A stretch of 64,000 nt of DNA from Micromonospora gifhornensis (GTDB lineage: Bacteria > Actinomycetota > Actinomycetes > Mycobacteriales > Micromonosporaceae). Made by a program: the position numbers and the translations under genes. This document shows positions 52,481 through 61,842 of this stretch, piece by piece (position 1 is the stretch's first letter; every line of letters begins with the position of its first letter). Location: assembly GCF_016863515.1 (NCBI RefSeq), contig NZ_BOPA01000021.1, positions 124,001 through 188,000 of the forward strand, given 5' to 3'. The notes below the pieces were generated by a model. It did not search any database. It was given only the letters and a program-made list of their open reading frames with translations, and was not told the origin of the DNA.

Positions 52481-54247
52481 TCAGGCCCGCTCCCAGGGGC
52501 TGGCCACCGGGAAGTAGGTGTCCAGGAAGGGGATGACGACCTTGAGCTGGTCGGCCAGATCCTCCTCCGTCGAGAACGCGTCGTTCAGGCAGAAGACGTG
52601 CCGGTCCCGCCGGGCCAACAGGTGCGCGAGCCGACCGGGAGTGTCCGGATGGGACAACTCCGCGATGCTGTATCGCAGGTTCCCCGGCACGGCCCGCCCA
52701 GTGTGGAACGCATAGTAGTGGTGCAGTGACGAGGCGATCGAGATATCCGTCATGCTGCGGAACCGGCTGCCGGCTGTCTGACGGTGGGCGGTGGAAAAGG
52801 TCTCCTCGATCTCGTACAGCACACTGCGCCGCAACGCATGCGGCATGTGCTTCATCTTCTGCGTCAGCACTGTCCCGAACCGTGCCGCGATCAGGGCCCG
52901 GTTGTTCTTTCCCGCCGCCGAAGAGGGGATGTCCTCGGCGGTCGCCGCGCCCGGCGGGACCAGGGCGGGTGACGGGAAGAACCGGGAGATGCCGTTGGCC
53001 AGGAAAAAGTCCGAGGGCAGCACCTCACTGCCGAGGAAAACGTCGTCGTTGAAGTAGAGAAAGTGCTCGGAAAGCCCGTCGATGTGGTGCAGTTGGCTCT
53101 CGATGGCATGCGAGTTGTAGGTGGGCAGCGTCGACGTGTCGGCAAAGATTTCCCGATGACTGACCACCCGGATACCGGGTGCGGTCTCCTCCAGCCAGGG
53201 CGGCACCTGATCGTCGGTCACCACGTAGACGTCGCGCACCCAGGGCGCGTACAGGTGCAGCGAGCGCAGCGAGTAGCGCAGCTCGTCACGGCTGAGGAAG
53301 CGCGCCGCGTTCGCCGCCTCACCGTGGTACGGCACTCCCGCCACCGCAGCCCGACGTCGAAGCCAGTCGGGGTCGGTGCCGTCGACCCAGGTGTAGACCA
53401 CGTCGATCGGGAACGTGACGTCGTCAGGGCGTCGTCCGGCGAAGGGCGGCTTGGTCCGCGCGGTCGCGGTGGTGGTCGCGGGCATCAGTCTGGTGAACAG
53501 CGACTCGGACGCGACGACTGACGGCTCTGCCGCGACGACCTCCTCGGCCACCAGGTTCGGACGCGGGGCGACCAGAGTGGCCCCCTGGTGAGCCCAGAAC
53601 TCCACCTCGCACCCATACGCCTGCCCCAGCACCAGCCGGTGTCGGGGGTCCGTCCAGTACCAGGTCAGCCGGAGCACCGAAGCTTCCGCGAGGCGCTTCC
53701 AGACCTTCGGCTCGAACCCCGCTGCCGGAGGCGACTCGCCGCCGGTCCTCACCTGCGTGACGTAGCCGGGAGCCCGAGCGCAGGCGGCCGAGAGGGCGGC
53801 GTAGACCCGATCCCGGTCCGCGGCGTCAACCGCCACCACCGATGACCGCTCGGAGGTGCCACGGACCCGGAAGAACTCGACGCCAGCCTCGTCGAGCGCC
53901 GTCGTCACCGCCCTCAGGTTCTCGGTCCGGGCCAGCAGTGGTGTGACTTCCGCGGCCACCAGGGCGATCCGGGGCTCCCGGTCGGCGGTGACTGCCGCCC
54001 GATCACCGCCGGCCAGCAGCTCTGACTGTTGGCGGGCGAGCCTTTCGATCCGGCGACTCGTCAACCGGGTGTCGCCCGACGCACGGGCAACCCACTGCTT
54101 GAGCTGGTGCCGGGCCCTCGGGCTCACCTTCGTCGCGATGGCCCGCCGGGCCTGCGGGCTCAGCACCCGCCGATAGACGTCAACGAACCCGGAGGGTTCG
54201 GCGACAGCTCTGGGAATCTCCGACGGGCCTCGCCCCGGCTCGGTCAC
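52481..54247 (-). CDS. Stealth-family glycan phosphotransferase (copy 1, promoter-distal)
   Basis: 588 residues from GTG 54247 (AGAGGAG upstream). Stealth conserved regions in order: CR1 PIDVVYTWVDGTDPDW (about 285-300), CR2 SRDELRYSLRSLHLYAP with VYVVTDDQVPPWL, CR3 QKMKHMPHALRRSVLYE and CR4 VFCLNDAFS. A 270-residue N-terminal extension is shared with the other two Stealth proteins here. Stealth proteins transfer sugar-1-phosphates in bacterial capsules; the human lysosomal-enzyme GlcNAc-phosphotransferase is a relative. Last gene of the operon, 22 bases after the GT4 gene. The polymer itself cannot be read. Confidence 0.9.
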   Translation of the reverse strand: MTEPGRGPSEIPRAVAEPSGFVDVYRRVLSPQARRAIATKVSPRARHQLKQWVARASGDTRLTSRRIERLARQQSELLAGGDRAAVTADREPRIALVAAEVTPLLARTENLRAVTTALDEAGVEFFRVRGTSERSSVVAVDAADRDRVYAALSAACARAPGYVTQVRTGGESPPAAGFEPKVWKRLAEASVLRLTWYWTDPRHRLVLGQAYGCEVEFWAHQGATLVAPRPNLVAEEVVAAEPSVVASESLFTRLMPATTTATARTKPPFAGRRPDDVTFPIDVVYTWVDGTDPDWLRRRAAVAGVPYHGEAANAARFLSRDELRYSLRSLHLYAPWVRDVYVVTDDQVPPWLEETAPGIRVVSHREIFADTSTLPTYNSHAIESQLHHIDGLSEHFLYFNDDVFLGSEVLPSDFFLANGISRFFPSPALVPPGAATAEDIPSSAAGKNNRALIAARFGTVLTQKMKHMPHALRRSVLYEIEETFSTAHRQTAGSRFRSMTDISIASSLHHYYAFHTGRAVPGNLRYSIAELSHPDTPGRLAHLLARRDRHVFCLNDAFSTEEDLADQLKVVIPFLDTYFPVASPWERA

Positions 54248-54269
54248 GATTACCTGCTCCTCTGCGGGC

Positions 54270-56468
54270 TCATGGTCGATCGATGATTGCGAACGACAGT
54301 TCGCTGTCGATCGTGTAGTAGGGGCGGACCCGCAACAGCGGAGCTGGATCCTCCTCGACCAGATCCAGCGGGAGCATCTGGTCGAGGTGAATCTCCGGGT
54401 AGTTGTATGCGCGCTTCTTGTCGACCACGTCGTCGGCGAAGCGGCCCATCCGAACCTCGCTCTGACCGCACCGGAGAAAGACGTCCCAGTCCTCGTACCG
54501 ATGCAACCGCAGGTTGGCCAGCGCCGACAGCGGCACCGCCATCGTCAACTTTCCATCGCTTGCCGGCCAGGTCGGCACGCTCAGCGACTCCGCCAGGTCA
54601 CCTCGTCGGCGCAGCACTGCGCCGACCGGGGCACCCGGTCCGTGCCAGGTGAAGTCGACGGTGACCGCCTCACCATCGAGGGCGAGCGAGCGCACCTCGG
54701 CGTGTACGGCCCGTACCCAGCTTCGTATCGCCATAAATCCGTCAGCCGTCTGGTATGGGACGTGTGCCAACATGCCCGCGTGTTCGCCTGGGCCGCTTGA
54801 CGCGGCGGACAGGACCCGGCTGTCCATCCGCTGGGGACGCAACCGGCGCCTGACCTTGCCTCCGTCCGTCAGATAGACGTTCCATCGGCCCTCGGACAGG
54901 GCACCGGCATCGAGCGTGGCGACCGCCCTCGCCCCGTCGTGCGACGGCAGGAGGGGCGCGCGAACCACGTCACGGGTGTCGCGATTGCTGAGCACCACGG
55001 CAGCGTCCTCGCCATAGGTCGCCAGGCCCACGGAGATCCGCAGCCCTAGATCCGGCGACACAACGCAGTCGGCGACCGGGGCGTCCCCAGGAGCCGAGAT
55101 CCGGCGCTTGATTGCCGATTGCAGCCGAGTACTGGTACTTCGCGCAGGGCGGATCCGGGTCAGTCGTCCGAGAGCGCCCATGCTCGCCCGTCGGGCGAGT
55201 TCGTTGCCGGCGATTCCCCGCAGCACCGGGTCAGCGATTGCCCGCGCCAGACCCGCCTCCCGAAGAGTCAGCTCCGTCGTCAGCGCCCTGCGTCCCAACC
55301 GCCTCGGCCGCGACACTTCGCCCCTGCGGACCTCAAGTACCTGCGCGCAGTCCCGGGCGAACTGTGCGGCGAGGTGGGCGGGATCAAAGCGGGCGGAGTT
55401 CGTCACCGCCATCCGGCCCATGCGGATCCGCAGATCGTCGTCGCGCATCACCGTCCGCAGCGCCTCGGCGTACGCGTCGAAGTCATCAGTCGGCACCAGG
55501 AGACCATCCTCGCCGTGCGAGATGATCTCGCGGGGCCCGACCGGGCAGTCGCTGCTGACGACCGGCAGGCCCAGTCTCATGGCCTCGACGATCGTCATGC
55601 CGAAGGACTCACGCTCGGAGGAAACGGCGGCGACGGCACCCTTCACCCACTCCGCCGCCATGTCCTCCCGCCGGCCCATCAGCAGTACCCGGCCGTACAG
55701 GCCCAGCTCGCGGATGAGTCTGGCCAGCCCCGGACGTTGATCGCCGTCTCCGTAGATCCGCAGCGTCCAACCGGGGCAGTCCTTGACCGCGCGGGCGAAC
55801 GCCACGATCAGTCGGTCGTACCGCTTGATCGGATCGAGTCGTCCGGCCGCCACGACGATCCTGCTCCGCCTGTCCGCCTGCGGAATCGCACTCGCTGGCA
55901 CGCTGTTCGGCAACGCTTTGATCTCGGTTCCCGGCACCGGGTTGCCGATTCGGAAGGCGTCCGCGTCCGCTCTCGACACCGTGTACGCCAGGTCGATCCG
56001 TGAATAGGAGCGGCTGATGTCGGCCTTCACCGCCTCGTGGATCAGATCCTGCGTCATGTGTTCCTGCGCGATGCGCACCACATGTTCCGGAGCGTGTCGG
56101 GCGATGACAAGGTTGAGCCCTGGCCGGGTGCCCACGACCACATCGGCGTCGGTGTGCCGCAGGTAACGCAGCATTCGCTCGTCGGTTAGCTGGCTGTACT
56201 GCTGATAGAACTCCTCGTGTGCCGGAATCAACGTCGAGGGTTCCCGCAGTCGCGGGTCGGTGCGGTCTCCTCGCCGCGGCCTGGTGTCGACAAGCGGTAC
56301 CAGGGTGATGCGCTCGTCGCCGTCGAACATCGTTCGGTCTAGTCGCCGGAAGACCGACGCGACCTCGACACTGTGGCCAGCGTCGAGCAGCCCGGTTGCC
56401 AGGTTGAGCACCGCGCGGTTCGTACCGCCCACACCGTAGAAGTTGTGGACCAGGAAGGAGAACTTCAC
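54270..56468 (-). CDS. GT4 glycosyltransferase with C-terminal extension
   Basis: 732 residues. The N-terminal half (1-395) is a GT-B fold GT4 enzyme: NFYGVGGTNRAVLNLATGL is the acceptor-side glycine-rich loop, VVAAGRLDPIKRYDRLIVAF begins the donor domain, and ESFGMTIVEAMRLGLPVVSSD is the nucleotide-sugar EX7E signature. The roughly 330 C-terminal residues are beta-rich with no recognised catalytic motif, and may bind polymer or a partner. It overlaps the Stealth copy 2 stop by four bases and sits in the middle of the operon, as in capsule clusters where a retaining transferase adds branches to a phosphoglycan backbone. Substrate unknown. Confidence 0.88.
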   Translation of the reverse strand: MKFSFLVHNFYGVGGTNRAVLNLATGLLDAGHSVEVASVFRRLDRTMFDGDERITLVPLVDTRPRRGDRTDPRLREPSTLIPAHEEFYQQYSQLTDERMLRYLRHTDADVVVGTRPGLNLVIARHAPEHVVRIAQEHMTQDLIHEAVKADISRSYSRIDLAYTVSRADADAFRIGNPVPGTEIKALPNSVPASAIPQADRRSRIVVAAGRLDPIKRYDRLIVAFARAVKDCPGWTLRIYGDGDQRPGLARLIRELGLYGRVLLMGRREDMAAEWVKGAVAAVSSERESFGMTIVEAMRLGLPVVSSDCPVGPREIISHGEDGLLVPTDDFDAYAEALRTVMRDDDLRIRMGRMAVTNSARFDPAHLAAQFARDCAQVLEVRRGEVSRPRRLGRRALTTELTLREAGLARAIADPVLRGIAGNELARRASMGALGRLTRIRPARSTSTRLQSAIKRRISAPGDAPVADCVVSPDLGLRISVGLATYGEDAAVVLSNRDTRDVVRAPLLPSHDGARAVATLDAGALSEGRWNVYLTDGGKVRRRLRPQRMDSRVLSAASSGPGEHAGMLAHVPYQTADGFMAIRSWVRAVHAEVRSLALDGEAVTVDFTWHGPGAPVGAVLRRRGDLAESLSVPTWPASDGKLTMAVPLSALANLRLHRYEDWDVFLRCGQSEVRMGRFADDVVDKKRAYNYPEIHLDQMLPLDLVEEDPAPLLRVRPYYTIDSELSFAIIDRP

Positions 56469-58075
56469 CGCTGGCTCGCCGACTCGTAAGGACTGGGCAC
56501 CGGGAAGTACGCCTCCAGGAACGGCTCCAGGACGGCCATCTGCTGCTGGAGTTGGGCGTACGTGGAGAAGGCGTCGTTGATGCAGAAGGTGTCCCAGTCC
56601 CGCCGGGCCTCGGCCCGCTTCAGACGGGCGACGAGATCCGGCACCGCCAACTGCACGTACCCGTAGTTCACCTGACCGGGCAGCGCACGCCCGGTCATGA
56701 ACGCGTAGTAGTGGTAGAGGGAGTAGGTGATGATGATGTCGGTGGCGCTGCGGAACCGGCTGTGCGCAGTGCGCGCATGCTCCTCCGGAAACTCCCGCTC
56801 GATCTCCGCCAGAATGCTCCGCCGCAGCGGGTAGGGCACATGCTGGCTACCTTGGGTCAAGGTCCGGCCGAACCGTTCCTCGATGAGCCGTCGATTGTTC
56901 TTGATCATGGCGTCGATCGGGGTGTCGAGGTTGGTGATCGGGCCGATCGGGACGCGGTTCTGGGACAGGAAGAACTTGCTGCTGCCGTTCGCCAGAAAGA
57001 AGGTCTGGGGCGCCAACGGACGGCCGAAGAACATGTCGTCGTTGAGATAGAGGAAGTGCTCGGCGAGGCCGTCGATGTTGTGCAGCTGAGTCTCGATGGC
57101 GACCGAGTTGAACGTCGGCAGGGCGCTGCGGTCGCTGAAGATCTCTTTGTGGTCGACCACGAAAATGTTGCCCGCACTCAGATCGAGCCAGGACGGGCAC
57201 TGCCGGTCGGTCACGATGTAGATGTTGCGGACCCAGGGCGCGTTGAGGTGCAGTGATCGGAGGGAGTACTTCAGCTCGTCCCGATTGATGTAACGCGAGT
57301 CGCTCGCGGCCTCGGCGTGGAACGCCTCCCCCTTGATCTCGGCTCGGCGGCGCTGCCATTCGGGGTCCGCGCCATCCACCCAGGTGTAGACCACGTCGAT
57401 CGGGAACTCGATGTCGTCCGGCAGCGAGTGGTCGAACTCCGGCCGGGTACGCAGGCGCGGGCCGCGGTTTGTCGCAGCGGCGAGTCGGGTGAAGCGATGC
57501 TCGCCAACCTCCACCGGCAACCCCGCCATCGAGACCGCAGGCATCATCCGGTTGCGCCGCGGCGCACGCAACACGTCGGCCGCCCGATCCGACCGCCAGA
57601 ACTCGATTTCGCACCCGTACGCGACGCCGAGCACCAGCTTCATCGTCGGGTCCACCCGGAACCAGGTCAGCTTGAATGCCTGAGCCGCATGCAGCCCGGC
57701 CCAGACGGCTGGGTCGTCGGCATCGCGCAGCACGGCGGTGACGGGTGGCTTCGGCAGTACCTGGCTGACGTAGCAGCCTGCGGTCGTACCGAGCTTCTCC
57801 AAGGCGCCGAGGGCGGCGGCCCGGTCTTCCTGGCTGACGCCGACCACCGGGGTCCGGTCGTCCATGCCCCGGACCAGAAAGTGGTCGACGCCGTGCGCGT
57901 CGAGTGCCGCGGTCACTGCAGCGATGTTGGCTTGACGGGCGAGCATGGGGGTGAGGTCGGCATGCACATGTGCACGCCGACGCTGTCCGTCCACCAGCAC
58001 CTCGCGAACACCTGCGCTGCCTGACGGGACCGGAACCGTTGCCGGCGGCGGGGAGGCGGGGGACGTGAGGTTCAC
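56465..58075 (-). CDS. Stealth-family glycan phosphotransferase (copy 2)
   Basis: 536 residues from GTG 58075, which follows GAAGGAAG; the frame upstream is unsupported. Conserved regions: CR1 PIDVVYTWVDGADPEW (about 240-255), CR2 NRDELKYSLRSLHLNAPWV and YIVTDRQCPSWLD, CR3 TLTQGSQHVPYPLRRSIL, CR4 FCINDAFSTY. CR3 differs from copies 1 and 3 (GSQHVP versus KMKHMP/TP), so substrate choice may differ. Overlaps the GT4 start by four bases; 121 bases follow the copy 3 stop, enough for an internal promoter. Divergence among the three copies suggests that they add different sugar-phosphates to one polymer. Confidence 0.9.
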   Translation of the reverse strand: MNLTSPASPPPATVPVPSGSAGVREVLVDGQRRRAHVHADLTPMLARQANIAAVTAALDAHGVDHFLVRGMDDRTPVVGVSQEDRAAALGALEKLGTTAGCYVSQVLPKPPVTAVLRDADDPAVWAGLHAAQAFKLTWFRVDPTMKLVLGVAYGCEIEFWRSDRAADVLRAPRRNRMMPAVSMAGLPVEVGEHRFTRLAAATNRGPRLRTRPEFDHSLPDDIEFPIDVVYTWVDGADPEWQRRRAEIKGEAFHAEAASDSRYINRDELKYSLRSLHLNAPWVRNIYIVTDRQCPSWLDLSAGNIFVVDHKEIFSDRSALPTFNSVAIETQLHNIDGLAEHFLYLNDDMFFGRPLAPQTFFLANGSSKFFLSQNRVPIGPITNLDTPIDAMIKNNRRLIEERFGRTLTQGSQHVPYPLRRSILAEIEREFPEEHARTAHSRFRSATDIIITYSLYHYYAFMTGRALPGQVNYGYVQLAVPDLVARLKRAEARRDWDTFCINDAFSTYAQLQQQMAVLEPFLEAYFPVPSPYESASQR

Positions 58076-58196
58076 GGTACTTCCTTCATCAACGTGACCG
58101 ACGACAGTGTGAGCGGCGATCGAACCCAACCCGGATGTCACCCATCTACCTCTTTTCCCGAGCGGTCATGGAACTGGCCCCCGGCGTCGTACCGCG

Positions 58197-60065
58197 CTAC
58201 TCACCGCGTCGGCCGGCTCCCCTCTGAAACCGCGGCAAGGTGGGCGCATCCAACGCAGGGCCGACCCGCAGGGCCGGGATGGTCGCCGCATCCACCTGCC
58301 TGGCGATGTGCAGCGACGGCGTCGTCTGCTCGTCCACCTTCCTGTCGTGCCGGTCGACATCGCGGGAATGTCGCCAGAGGGCGCTGGCACCCAATTTGCG
58401 GCGCTCGGCCACCTCGTCGTCGGGCAGCTCGAACGGTGCGGGGAACGGCAGGTAGCGGGGCAGGAAGTCGGCAAGCATCCGCTCCTGCTCCTCGAACGCG
58501 CGCGGATCCGAGTCGGTGTCGTTGAGGCAGAACACGTCGCGATTGCGGTGGGCCAGCAGCTCGGCCAGGCGCGCGGGCGTCGACGGGTGGCCGAGATCGG
58601 TGTACTCGTACTCGATGTGCCCCGGGACGGCCTGTGCGGTCAGATAGGCCCAGTACTGGTGCAACGACGACGGGATCGACAGGTCCGCATGGTGGCGGAA
58701 CCGGTGCCGGGCCGTGGCGAGCACGTCCGCCGGCAGCATCGCCTCGATCTGGTGCATGATGCTGCGCCGCAGGGCGAACGGGGTGTGCTTCATCTTCTGC
58801 GTGATGGTCACGCCGAACTGGCGCTGGATGTGCCGGCGGTTGTTCTTCCCGGCGGCGTTGACCGGCGGGTCGCTGGGTCTCGCCTCGCCGAGCCCGAACT
58901 GTGCCGGGGAGAGGAAGAACTTCGCGATCCCGTTGGCGTGGAAGAAGTGCGTCGGCAGCAGCGGCCGGCCCAGGAAGACGTCGTCGTTGAGGTAGAGGAA
59001 GTGCTCGGCCAGGCCCTCGATGCGGTGCAGTCGGGACTCGATGGCGTGCGAGTTGAACGACGACAGGCCACCGATGTCGGCGAACAGCTCGGCGTGCGAG
59101 ACGACGGTGATCATCGGGTGGGTCGGGTCGAGCCAGCTCGGCAACTGGCTGTCGGTGACCACGAAGATCTTCCTCAGCCAGGGCGCGAAGCTGTGCAGCG
59201 AACGCATCGAGTACCGCAGCTCGTCCCGGTTGTGGTAGCGCGAGGTGTTGGCGGCTATCGCGTGCAGCGGACCGCCGGGCGTCCCCATCGCCGCCTGCTT
59301 GCGTTCGCGCCATTCCGGGTCCGACCCGTCGACCCAGGTGTAGACCGCGTCGATCGGGAAGCCCACCCGGTCCGGTGCGCGTACGGCCAGGTCACGACGG
59401 GTGCCGTAGGTGTGGTCGTCGGCCTCGGGTACGAAGTGGCTGAGCAACGCGGCGGCGACCCGTACCGGTTCGGCGCGGGCCGGAGCCTCGTCGATCACCG
59501 CGTTGTGCCGGGGTGCCCGGACCACGTCGCCGGCCCGGGTCCACAGCTCGATCTCGCAGGCGAACTGCGCGCCCAGCACCACGCCCGCCCGGGCGTCGGT
59601 CACCGGGAACCACACCTGGATCACCTCGGTCGGTGCCCGGTCCGGCTGGTGGCGCTCGGGTCGCGCCTCGACGATCCGGACGTGTGCGCCCGACAACTCG
59701 GGTGCGGTGCGGACCAGCCGCCGTAGCGCGTCACGCTTGTCGTCGAGGACCGCCACCGTGCTCCGCAGGTAGTCGTCGTTGCGTACGCAGTGGTATTCGA
59801 TGCCGGCGGACTCCAGGCTGGAGGTGACGGCGGTCAGGTTGCGGTGCCACATCTGAAGCGGCGTGGCCGCCGCGACGACCTCGGCCTCGGTGCGGACCCC
59901 GTCGTCGGAAATGGTCACCCGGGCACCGACAGGGTGCACGGTCTCCCCGCCGCGAGGGCGGGTGAGGGTACGCACCATGGCGAGCCGCTGATGCTCGGGA
60001 AGCAACCGGAGCAGGTGACGCCGGACAGCCGGCGGTAACAGGCGATAGACGCGCAGCGCAATCAT
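58197..60065 (-). CDS. Stealth-family glycan phosphotransferase (copy 3, operon start)
   Basis: 622 residues from ATG 60065, first gene of the operon. CR1 PIDAVYTWVDGSDPEW (about 242-257), CR2 NRDELRYSMRSLHSFAPWL with FVVTDSQLPSWLDP, CR3 QKMKHTPFALRRSIMHQI, CR4 VFCLNDTDSDPRAF. Longer than copy 2 because of a basic/acidic tail after CR4 (about 560-622). CR4 carries an unusual DTDSDP in place of DAFS. A 459-base gap lies upstream, containing the operon promoter. Confidence 0.9.
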   Translation of the reverse strand: MIALRVYRLLPPAVRRHLLRLLPEHQRLAMVRTLTRPRGGETVHPVGARVTISDDGVRTEAEVVAAATPLQMWHRNLTAVTSSLESAGIEYHCVRNDDYLRSTVAVLDDKRDALRRLVRTAPELSGAHVRIVEARPERHQPDRAPTEVIQVWFPVTDARAGVVLGAQFACEIELWTRAGDVVRAPRHNAVIDEAPARAEPVRVAAALLSHFVPEADDHTYGTRRDLAVRAPDRVGFPIDAVYTWVDGSDPEWRERKQAAMGTPGGPLHAIAANTSRYHNRDELRYSMRSLHSFAPWLRKIFVVTDSQLPSWLDPTHPMITVVSHAELFADIGGLSSFNSHAIESRLHRIEGLAEHFLYLNDDVFLGRPLLPTHFFHANGIAKFFLSPAQFGLGEARPSDPPVNAAGKNNRRHIQRQFGVTITQKMKHTPFALRRSIMHQIEAMLPADVLATARHRFRHHADLSIPSSLHQYWAYLTAQAVPGHIEYEYTDLGHPSTPARLAELLAHRNRDVFCLNDTDSDPRAFEEQERMLADFLPRYLPFPAPFELPDDEVAERRKLGASALWRHSRDVDRHDRKVDEQTTPSLHIARQVDAATIPALRVGPALDAPTLPRFQRGAGRRGE

Positions 60066-60524
60066 CAGATCGTCGGGATCCGAGAGGTCACCTTTCGGCG
60101 ACCACGTCAGTGCTGACGCCCGTGCGGCGAGCCGACGGCCATCGGCCGCCCTGGTTGAACAACCGCTGCGGCAGTCATTCCCGTTACCTCCTGCGCAAGT
60201 CCCCGTGGTGCGCGGTGCGACCCTGTCGTATGACCGACTGCCGTCGCCGGGCCATGTACCGGCGTCGTTGCAGGCCGGACGGTCACCGCGCAGGTCGGAC
60301 CATAACAGTGCGGTTGGCTAACGAGATAGTGATCAAACCTTGCCATTACCGTCGTGTCGGATTGTGACGCCAGTTACGTTTGCATATGCCGGTATTTGAC
60401 CGAAGAATCCTGGCCGTTCAGGTGGCCTAACCGTGAACGTACGGTTTCTCGACACCGTCCGTGGACCCGAAACGTGCCTGGCCCCGCAGTGCTCAGGCGC
60501 CCACTGAGGTGGCACAGTGGGGTC
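60066..60524. other. Intergenic region between Stealth operon and alkA-like gene
   Basis: 459 bases with no supported gene. The middle (about 60300-60420) is clearly less GC-rich than its surroundings, typical of a divergent promoter region. It should hold the Stealth-operon promoter on the minus strand and the glycosylase promoter (CACAGT at 60513-60518) on the plus strand. No clear repeat or operator was identified. Confidence 0.5.
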
Positions 60525-61442
60525 GTGACCGGGACCGCGCCCACCGCGAGCCGGACGCTGCGCCCGCCACCCGACTACCGGCTGGTCGCATCGATCCGGC
60601 CACTCACCTTCAGCCCGTACGATCCCTGCGCACGGATCACCGGCGACACCCTCTGGTGGGCCGCTCGTACGCCGATCGGACCCGCCACCCTGGCCCTGCA
60701 GAGCAGCGGCGGCGAACTGCGCGCCGACGGGTACGGGCCCGGTGCCGGCTGGATGGTCGAGCACGCCGACGCGATCGCCGGGCTGCGCGACGACCTCACC
60801 GGCTTCGCCGACCTGGCCCGGTCACATCCGGTGGTGGCCCGACTCGCGGCCCAGCACGCCGGCTTGCGGCTGCCCGCCACCGGGCTGATCTTCCCCCGGG
60901 TGCTCCGGGCCGTCTTCGAACAGAAGGTCACCGGCAAGGAGGCATACCGGGCGTACGCGGCCACCGTCCGCCACTTCGCCGAGCCGGCGCCGGGACCGGT
61001 GTCGCTGCTGCTGCCTCCCGAGCCGGCAGCCGTGGCAGCCGCCCCCTACTGGGTCTTCCATCCGTTCGGCGTGGAGCAGCGCCGCGCCGAGACACTGCGC
61101 CGCGCCGCCGCCGTCGCGGACCGGCTCGAACGCAGCACGGACTCGTCAACGGCCACCCGCGCACTGTTGGCGATCAACGGGATCGGTCCGTGGACGGCCG
61201 CCGAGGTCGTCCGGGTGGCGTACGGGGACGCGGACGCGGTAAGCGTCGGCGACTACCACGTACCGAACACGGTGGCCTGGGCCCTGGCCGGCGAGGCACG
61301 CGCCGACGACGCCCGGATGCTGGAGTTGCTGGAGCCGTTCCGGGGGCATCGGGGCCGGGTCTGTCGGCTGCTGGAAGCCGCCGGCATCCATGCGCCGCGG
61401 TTCGGCCCGCGGATGCCGATCCGCTCCTTCGCCCGCTACTGA
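60525..61442 (+). CDS. DNA-3-methyladenine glycosylase/AlkA-like (HhH-GPD)
   Basis: 305 residues from GTG 60525, six bases after a CACAGT -10-like element, so possibly leaderless; the frame upstream lacks a ribosome site. The HhH-GPD module (about 105-280) contains FEQKVTGKEAYRAY, the helix-hairpin-helix LLAINGIGPWTAAEVV and the catalytic Asp in VSVGDYHVPN. The family excises alkylated purines, starting base-excision repair. The N-terminal 100 residues form the AlkA-type beta domain. Convergent with the small Cys-containing gene. Together with the ligase at 61843 it adds DNA-repair capacity to the area. Confidence 0.85.
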   Translation: MTGTAPTASRTLRPPPDYRLVASIRPLTFSPYDPCARITGDTLWWAARTPIGPATLALQSSGGELRADGYGPGAGWMVEHADAIAGLRDDLTGFADLARSHPVVARLAAQHAGLRLPATGLIFPRVLRAVFEQKVTGKEAYRAYAATVRHFAEPAPGPVSLLLPPEPAAVAAAPYWVFHPFGVEQRRAETLRRAAAVADRLERSTDSSTATRALLAINGIGPWTAAEVVRVAYGDADAVSVGDYHVPNTVAWALAGEARADDARMLELLEPFRGHRGRVCRLLEAAGIHAPRFGPRMPIRSFARY

Positions 61443-61494
61443 CCTGCGTTCCTGCTGGTCTTCAGGCACTGCTGACCGGGCGACCGACAGGGCA

Positions 61495-61707
61495 TCACGC
61501 GGCCTCGCGCAGGTCGGCAAGATCCACCGGGCTCCACCGGCGCAACAGCGCCGCCAACTCGGCCACCGTGGCCACCTCGCCGAGCACGTTGTCGCCGCCG
61601 CCGAAGCGGCGGGGATAGCGGTGGACCAGCCGGTAGACGTGCCGGCCCCGGATCAGCTCGACACTGACCCGCCACCGTCCGCAGCACCCGCACACCCACT
61701 CCGACAC
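61495..61707 (-). CDS. Small Cys-containing protein of unknown function
   Basis: 70 residues from GTG 61707, chosen because TACTTT (61719-61714) is a -10 element six bases upstream; the same frame is open much further but only as antisense of the ligase gene. EWVCGCCGRWRV near the start has three Cys (5-8 region) that might bind metal, and the rest is basic then acidic (YPRRFGGGDN, WSPVDLADLREAA). No named family was recognised. It is divergent from the ligase and convergent with the glycosylase. Confidence 0.55.
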   Translation of the reverse strand: MSEWVCGCCGRWRVSVELIRGRHVYRLVHRYPRRFGGGDNVLGEVATVAELAALLRRWSPVDLADLREAA

Positions 61708-61842
61708 CCCGCGAAAGTAGCTCTGACCTGCGGTTATGCGAATTTCCCAGGCGAGTGGTGACGACTCAGCGACGGACACGCCACCCACCGACCAGCCGTG
61801 ATCTGCCTCACCGTTGTCGGTGGGGTCTGGTTGACTGTCGCC

